A stretch of DNA of 52,847 nucleotides from Pirellulales bacterium (lineage in GTDB: Bacteria; Planctomycetota; Planctomycetia; Pirellulales; JALHPA01), in NCBI GenBank assembly GCA_033762255.1, contig JANRLT010000050.1:1-52847 (forward strand). The letters run 5' to 3'. A program made the translations under genes and the position numbers. The first letter of the stretch is position 1. Each line of letters starts with the position of its first letter. The notes under the pieces are model-generated. The model saw nothing but the letters and a program-made list of their open reading frames with translations. It made no database searches and was not told the origin of the DNA. Positions 48,971 to 52,847 of this stretch are shown piece after piece.

Positions 48971-51900
48971 GTCCAACGCGCGTGATCTTTTCGGTGGCTC
49001 TCAACAAGGCCCAGACTCCCGTTCGGCCAGGCTCTTTTCCGCCACGCGCCGCCGCCGCGCGGGATTTGAACAGTTAGAAACACGCCTCCCCCTGGCGGGG
49101 GATCTGGAGTTGGTGAAGGATATTAATCAGGATTTCTATTCTTCGACTCCCGGGCTACTTGTCGATGTAGGTGGGACGTTATACTTTGTGGCTGAAGATG
49201 GAATCAGCGGCCAAGAACTCTGGAAAAGTGATGGGACTGAGGCTGGTACAGTCCTTGTTAAGGATATTTGGCCAGGGACTCAATCGTCATCCCCATTTTA
49301 CCTGACGAACGTCGGCGGGACACTCTTCTTCAGTGCTGATGACGGTACAACTGCCAGGCAGCTTTGGAAAAGTGATGGAACTGAAGCGGGTACAATACGT
49401 GTTAAGGATTTATTTTTAGGTTTTGGTCCTGATCCAAGTAACCTAACAAGTGTTGGAGGGACGCTATTTTTCACAAGGATTGATGCGTTCAACAACAGCT
49501 CAGAACTCTGGAAAAGTGATGGCACCGACGCTGGAACGGTATTAGTTAAAAAATTTCTATCTGGTTTACCCGGTGCAAGCATACAACACTTGACAGACGT
49601 TGGTGGTTCTCTCTTTTTTTCTGCCAATGAGGGTGTCAGTGGCGATGAACTTTGGAAAAGCGACGGGACCGAAGCGGGCACCATCCTTGTCAAGGATATT
49701 CTTCCAGGAGGAGGCTCCTCTAGTCCTCGTTACTTAACTGACGTTGGTGGAACGCTTTACTTCAGTGCTACTGATGGGGGCAGTGGCCACGAATTATGGA
49801 GAAGTGATGGCACCGAGACAGGCACCGTCCTTGTCAAGGATATCCGACCAGGAACCGCATCTTCGTTCCCCTCCTCCTCGTTTTATTCCGGTTACCCTCT
49901 GATAATCAATGTTGGTGGAACGGTTTATTTTGGCGTCACTGACGGGGTAAGCGGCGCTCAGCTATGGAGGAGCGACGGGACCGAAGCCGGTACCGTCCTT
50001 GTCAAGGATCTTTTTACGGGTAATGCGTTTTACTCTACCTCTCGATCCTTGTATGACGTCAATGGCACCGTCTTTTTTGCTGCTGGCAACAGTGCAAGTG
50101 GCTTTGAGTTATGGAAGAGCGATGGGACAGAGTCAGGCACCGTACAAGTCAAGGACATCTGGCCGGGAGCTCGATCCTCGTTTGGCTTTTTTGGTGTTAG
50201 CTTCGTAACTAAAATCGGCGCGACGCTCTATTTTCAAGCTGACGACGGGGTCAGCGGCAGTGAATTGTGGAAGAGCGACGGGACCGAGGCCGGCACCGTC
50301 CGTGTGAAGGACATTCTGCCGGGTTCTAGGAAATCTGATCCTCGCTACTTGACCAACTTAGGAGGCACGCTTTACTTTCGAGCGGATGACGGATCGAGTG
50401 GCACGGAGCTTTGGAGGAGCGACGGGACGGAGGCAGGCACGGTACGTGTCAAGGATATCCGACCGGGCACCTTACTCGTTCCACCTCGCGACTTAACAGA
50501 CCTTGGAGGGACACTTTACTTTACAGCAAGTGAACTGAATTCTAATTTTGAGCTCTGGAAAAGTGATGGGACTGAAACGGGCACAATCCTGGTTAATGAT
50601 ATCTACAAGGATTACCCTGGTGGGCAACCTCGCTATCTTACCAATGTTGCCGGGCTACTCTACTTTACGGCTAATGACCGAGTAAGCGGGATTGAACTCT
50701 GGAAAAGCAATGGAACCGTGGCTGGTACCGTGCGTGTCAAGGATATCCGGCCCGGAAACCAGAACTCTGAACCTCGGAATCTAACAAATGTCGGTGGGAT
50801 ACTTTTTTTCACTGCGGATGATGGAATAAGCGGCCGTGAACTGTGGAGAAGCGACGGTACTGAGGCAGGCACCGTACGCGTCAAAGATATAAGGCCAGGT
50901 ATAGGTACAGGATCATATGGTGGTTTAAGCTCTAATCCTACTTTATTGAAAGAAGTCGGCGGAAAGCTTTATTTTAGTGCAAATGACGGTGTCAGCGGCT
51001 ACGAACTGTGGAAGAGCGACGGGACCGAAGCCGACACCGTCCGCGTCAAAGATATCCGGCCTGGTTCATATTTATCAAGTTCAAGCCCTAGTAACCTTAC
51101 GGACGTCAACGGAACTCTTTTCTTTATAGCCAATGACGGTCTCAGCGGTGTAGAGCTCTGGAAGAGCGACGGTATGGAAGCCGGCACTGTGCGCGTTAAG
51201 GATATTCGACCTGGAGCAGACTCCGCGTTCAATCCAAATTTTCCCGGATTCTTAACGAACTTCAATGGGACACTTTACTTTCGCACAAATAATGGAATCA
51301 GCGGCTTTGACCTGTGGAAGAGCGACGGGACTGAAGCTGGAACTGTTCGCGTTGCTGACGTCGATCCTCGTTATATTACGAATATCAACGGAACCTTATT
51401 CTTTAGTGGCTATGACAACATAGCTGGCCGTGAGCTGTGGAAGAGCGACGGGACTGAAGCTGGAACTGTTCGCGTTAAGGATATTTGGTCTGGAATAGCA
51501 AATGCCTATCCGATTAGTCTCACCAACGTCCACGGCACGCTCTATTTTCGTGCCAACAATGGGCTAGACGGCACCGAACTCTGGAAAAGCGACGGGACCG
51601 AGGCCGGGACTGTCCCGGTTCGCTTGCCTGGAAATCTGCCCCTCCAAAGCCCGTCGGCAATAACTGTTGCTGGCGACCGTGTATATGTCGCGGGCACGCG
51701 GCCAGATATCGGAACGGAACTCTATTCAATCCAGCTCAACCCCGCCGCACCTTCCGGGTTGACGGCCACGCCCACGGGGGCTAATAAAATCCAGCTTTCC
51801 TGGACCGATAACGCCACCAGCGAGACCGGCTACCGCGTCGAACGCTCCACCAGTGGCCCTGGTGGCCCCTTTACCACGATAGCCACGCTCCCCGCCAATG

Positions 51901-52847
51901 CGACCAACTACACGAACACGCAGTTGCCGTCGTATGTAAACTACACATATCGAGTCGTGGCCAGTAGCGCTGTGGGGGACTCCGATCCGTCCAACACCGC
52001 CACCGCCAGCACGACGCTGGAACTGATTACCGGCACGAGCGCCGCCGACACCTACCGTGTCCGCCGCAATGGCAGCCTGCTAGAAGTGTACGAAAACACG
52101 CTCCCCGGTCCGGGCGTCAATCCCGACTACGTGGCGGAATTGGCAGCGATGACGACCGGGGTGCTCACGTTCAATACGCTCGCCGGCAACGACGCGCTCG
52201 TGATCGACGCCAATGGCGCGGCGGATTTTGGCGCGCTGCGGTTTGTCTATAACGCCGGCGCGGATGAAAACACTCTGCAAATCTCCGCTGGCGCGGCGCG
52301 CGTCGATAGCACGGTGGTTGGCGGGACACTGGATACGACCGTCGACGCGGGGGCCACGCTCGTGACCGCGGGCCTGCGACAGCGGGACCTAGCACTGGCC
52401 GGGGCGAACTCAGTTGTCCGCGTCTTGCCCAATGGTTCGGCGGCAGGGCTGGTGGTCCTCACCCGCAATCTGTCCATTGCCAATGGCGCGGTCCTGGACC
52501 TCAACGATAACGATCTGGTCTTGCACTACGATCCGCAAGCAGCCAGCCCGCTCGCGGCCATCACCACACTGGTTGACAACTTTTACACATTTGGTCCCCT
52601 CCCTGGCAGCGGCGTTCCCCTTATCGCCAGTACTACAGTCGACAACTCCGGTGGCACGCGTGTCATCATTCCAGTCGATAATGCCAACAGCCAATTTGGC
52701 GACGTCGGCAACCCCTTTTACGACCTAACGCTGGGCGACAGCGGCGCGGGGACCGGCTTTCACCAGGTGATTGTCCGGTTTACCTATCCAGGGGATTACA
52801 ATCTGGATGGGCAGGTGGATGGCGCGGATTATATTGTCGTCGATTCC
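48969..52847 (+). CDS. Giant secreted ELWxxDGT-repeat protein with FN3 and dockerin-like end (3' end outside window)
   Basis: 1293 codons are visible and open to the edge. The N-terminus (RRRRAGFEQLETRLPLAG) resembles the LEPR-XLL-type segment of planctomycete surface proteins. Residues about 45-885 hold 17 units of roughly 47 residues with the core ELWKSDGTEAGTVRVKDI and LTNVGGTLYFSADDG, the ELWxxDGT family, probably a beta-propeller or beta-solenoid. A fibronectin type III domain follows (about 926-1015: PSGLTATPTGANKIQLSW). Then comes a region of about 260 residues with no named domain, and GDYNLDGQVDGADYIVVD, a calcium-binding dockerin-like motif near the likely C-terminus. It is a probable cell-surface or extracellular protein; ligand unknown. 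Confidence 0.93.
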   Translation, partial: MSNARDLFGGSQQGPDSRSARLFSATRRRRAGFEQLETRLPLAGDLELVKDINQDFYSSTPGLLVDVGGTLYFVAEDGISGQELWKSDGTEAGTVLVKDIWPGTQSSSPFYLTNVGGTLFFSADDGTTARQLWKSDGTEAGTIRVKDLFLGFGPDPSNLTSVGGTLFFTRIDAFNNSSELWKSDGTDAGTVLVKKFLSGLPGASIQHLTDVGGSLFFSANEGVSGDELWKSDGTEAGTILVKDILPGGGSSSPRYLTDVGGTLYFSATDGGSGHELWRSDGTETGTVLVKDIRPGTASSFPSSSFYSGYPLIINVGGTVYFGVTDGVSGAQLWRSDGTEAGTVLVKDLFTGNAFYSTSRSLYDVNGTVFFAAGNSASGFELWKSDGTESGTVQVKDIWPGARSSFGFFGVSFVTKIGATLYFQADDGVSGSELWKSDGTEAGTVRVKDILPGSRKSDPRYLTNLGGTLYFRADDGSSGTELWRSDGTEAGTVRVKDIRPGTLLVPPRDLTDLGGTLYFTASELNSNFELWKSDGTETGTILVNDIYKDYPGGQPRYLTNVAGLLYFTANDRVSGIELWKSNGTVAGTVRVKDIRPGNQNSEPRNLTNVGGILFFTADDGISGRELWRSDGTEAGTVRVKDIRPGIGTGSYGGLSSNPTLLKEVGGKLYFSANDGVSGYELWKSDGTEADTVRVKDIRPGSYLSSSSPSNLTDVNGTLFFIANDGLSGVELWKSDGMEAGTVRVKDIRPGADSAFNPNFPGFLTNFNGTLYFRTNNGISGFDLWKSDGTEAGTVRVADVDPRYITNINGTLFFSGYDNIAGRELWKSDGTEAGTVRVKDIWSGIANAYPISLTNVHGTLYFRANNGLDGTELWKSDGTEAGTVPVRLPGNLPLQSPSAITVAGDRVYVAGTRPDIGTELYSIQLNPAAPSGLTATPTGANKIQLSWTDNATSETGYRVERSTSGPGGPFTTIATLPANATNYTNTQLPSYVNYTYRVVASSAVGDSDPSNTATASTTLELITGTSAADTYRVRRNGSLLEVYENTLPGPGVNPDYVAELAAMTTGVLTFNTLAGNDALVIDANGAADFGALRFVYNAGADENTLQISAGAARVDSTVVGGTLDTTVDAGATLVTAGLRQRDLALAGANSVVRVLPNGSAAGLVVLTRNLSIANGAVLDLNDNDLVLHYDPQAASPLAAITTLVDNFYTFGPLPGSGVPLIASTTVDNSGGTRVIIPVDNANSQFGDVGNPFYDLTLGDSGAGTGFHQVIVRFTYPGDYNLDGQVDGADYIVVDS
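49101..51620 (+). repeat. 17 coding repeats of the ELWxxDGT type
   Basis: Units are mostly 141-165 bases and differ at many synonymous sites, so the array is old on the whole. The exception is units 15 and 16, which share an identical 42-base stretch (51312-51353 and 51435-51476) and are only 123 bases apart. Variation is greatest between the DI(R/W)PG motif and the GGTLYF strand. Confidence 0.9.

Noticed and set aside
49298-51265. Several minus-strand frames with repeated PASVPSLFQSS segments
   Set aside because: They are the reverse reading of the ELWKSDGTEAGT repeats and so repeat for the same reason.
49101-51620. Regularly spaced direct repeats that could suggest a CRISPR array
   Set aside because: The period is about 147 bases, a multiple of three, and the repeats translate to a known protein repeat; spacers are coding and similar to each other.
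1-52847. tRNA or rRNA genes
   Set aside because: No T-arm like GGTTCGAATCC with a matching acceptor stem was found in any gap, and no rRNA-like conserved segment.

Overview
The window looks like a chromosomal segment of a planctomycete, probably near the Pirellulales. This is inferred from gene families and style, not from a marker gene. Support comes from a giant secreted ELWxxDGT-repeat protein with an LEPR-like N-terminus and a dockerin-like end, a multihaem cytochrome carrying a PA14 domain beside a sugar-dehydrogenase-like propeller protein, a sigma-70 factor with several extra N-terminal helix-turn-helix segments, weak or absent Shine-Dalgarno sites, many secreted proteins of unknown function, and gene ends decorated with short palindromic repeats. 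No rRNA, tRNA, CRISPR array, transposase or prophage gene was seen.

Layout. 1-9 kb: a sigma factor (cut by the window edge), a secreted protein of unknown function, a CDGSH Fe-S protein, a CitG-like protein, a DUF1295 membrane protein, an RNA cyclic phosphodiesterase, a very Cys-rich secreted protein and a convergent His-rich di-haem peroxidase lipoprotein. 9-17 kb: TerC, a beta-CASP metallo-beta-lactamase nuclease, a rhomboid protease, a Nudix hydrolase, a secreted gluzincin and a BrkB/YihY membrane protein. 17-25 kb: Obg GTPase, closely followed by a YdeP-type molybdopterin oxidoreductase, then a QueD/PTPS-like enzyme, a Trp/Gly-rich secreted protein, an FkbM methyltransferase fused to TPRs and a glycosyltransferase. 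24.5-32 kb: GlnE divergent from an HtrA-like protease, then a duplicated parvulin-type isomerase. 32-39 kb: the propeller/cytochrome pair, an NAD-dependent epimerase and a YbjQ protein. 39.5-43.4 kb: a PAS/GAF hybrid histidine kinase and a single-domain response regulator. 43.7-48.1 kb: an ArnT-like glycosyltransferase, a UPF0104 membrane protein and a DPM1-like GT2, which together resemble a lipid-linked sugar export or transfer module. 49 kb to the end: the ELWxxDGT-repeat giant, cut by the window edge.

The most unusual material lies between genes. At least four families of short hairpin elements recur. One keeps an AGCGCAGCG-type loop while its arms change together. Another is a 64-65 bp element with 10-bp terminal inverted repeats and two inner hairpins, present in both orientations. 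A third is a small GGCGAC/GGCAAC hairpin with compensatory changes, one copy of which supplies the stop codon of the large cytochrome gene. A 12-mer, TTCGTGCTAGCA, occurs three times, each time between genes and each time upstream of a plus-strand gene. I found no convincing new multi-gene defence or metabolic system. The best leads are these repeat families, the Cys-rich/His-rich convergent pair, the multi-HTH sigma factor and a 43-residue membrane protein in an AT-rich, repeat-laden gap.
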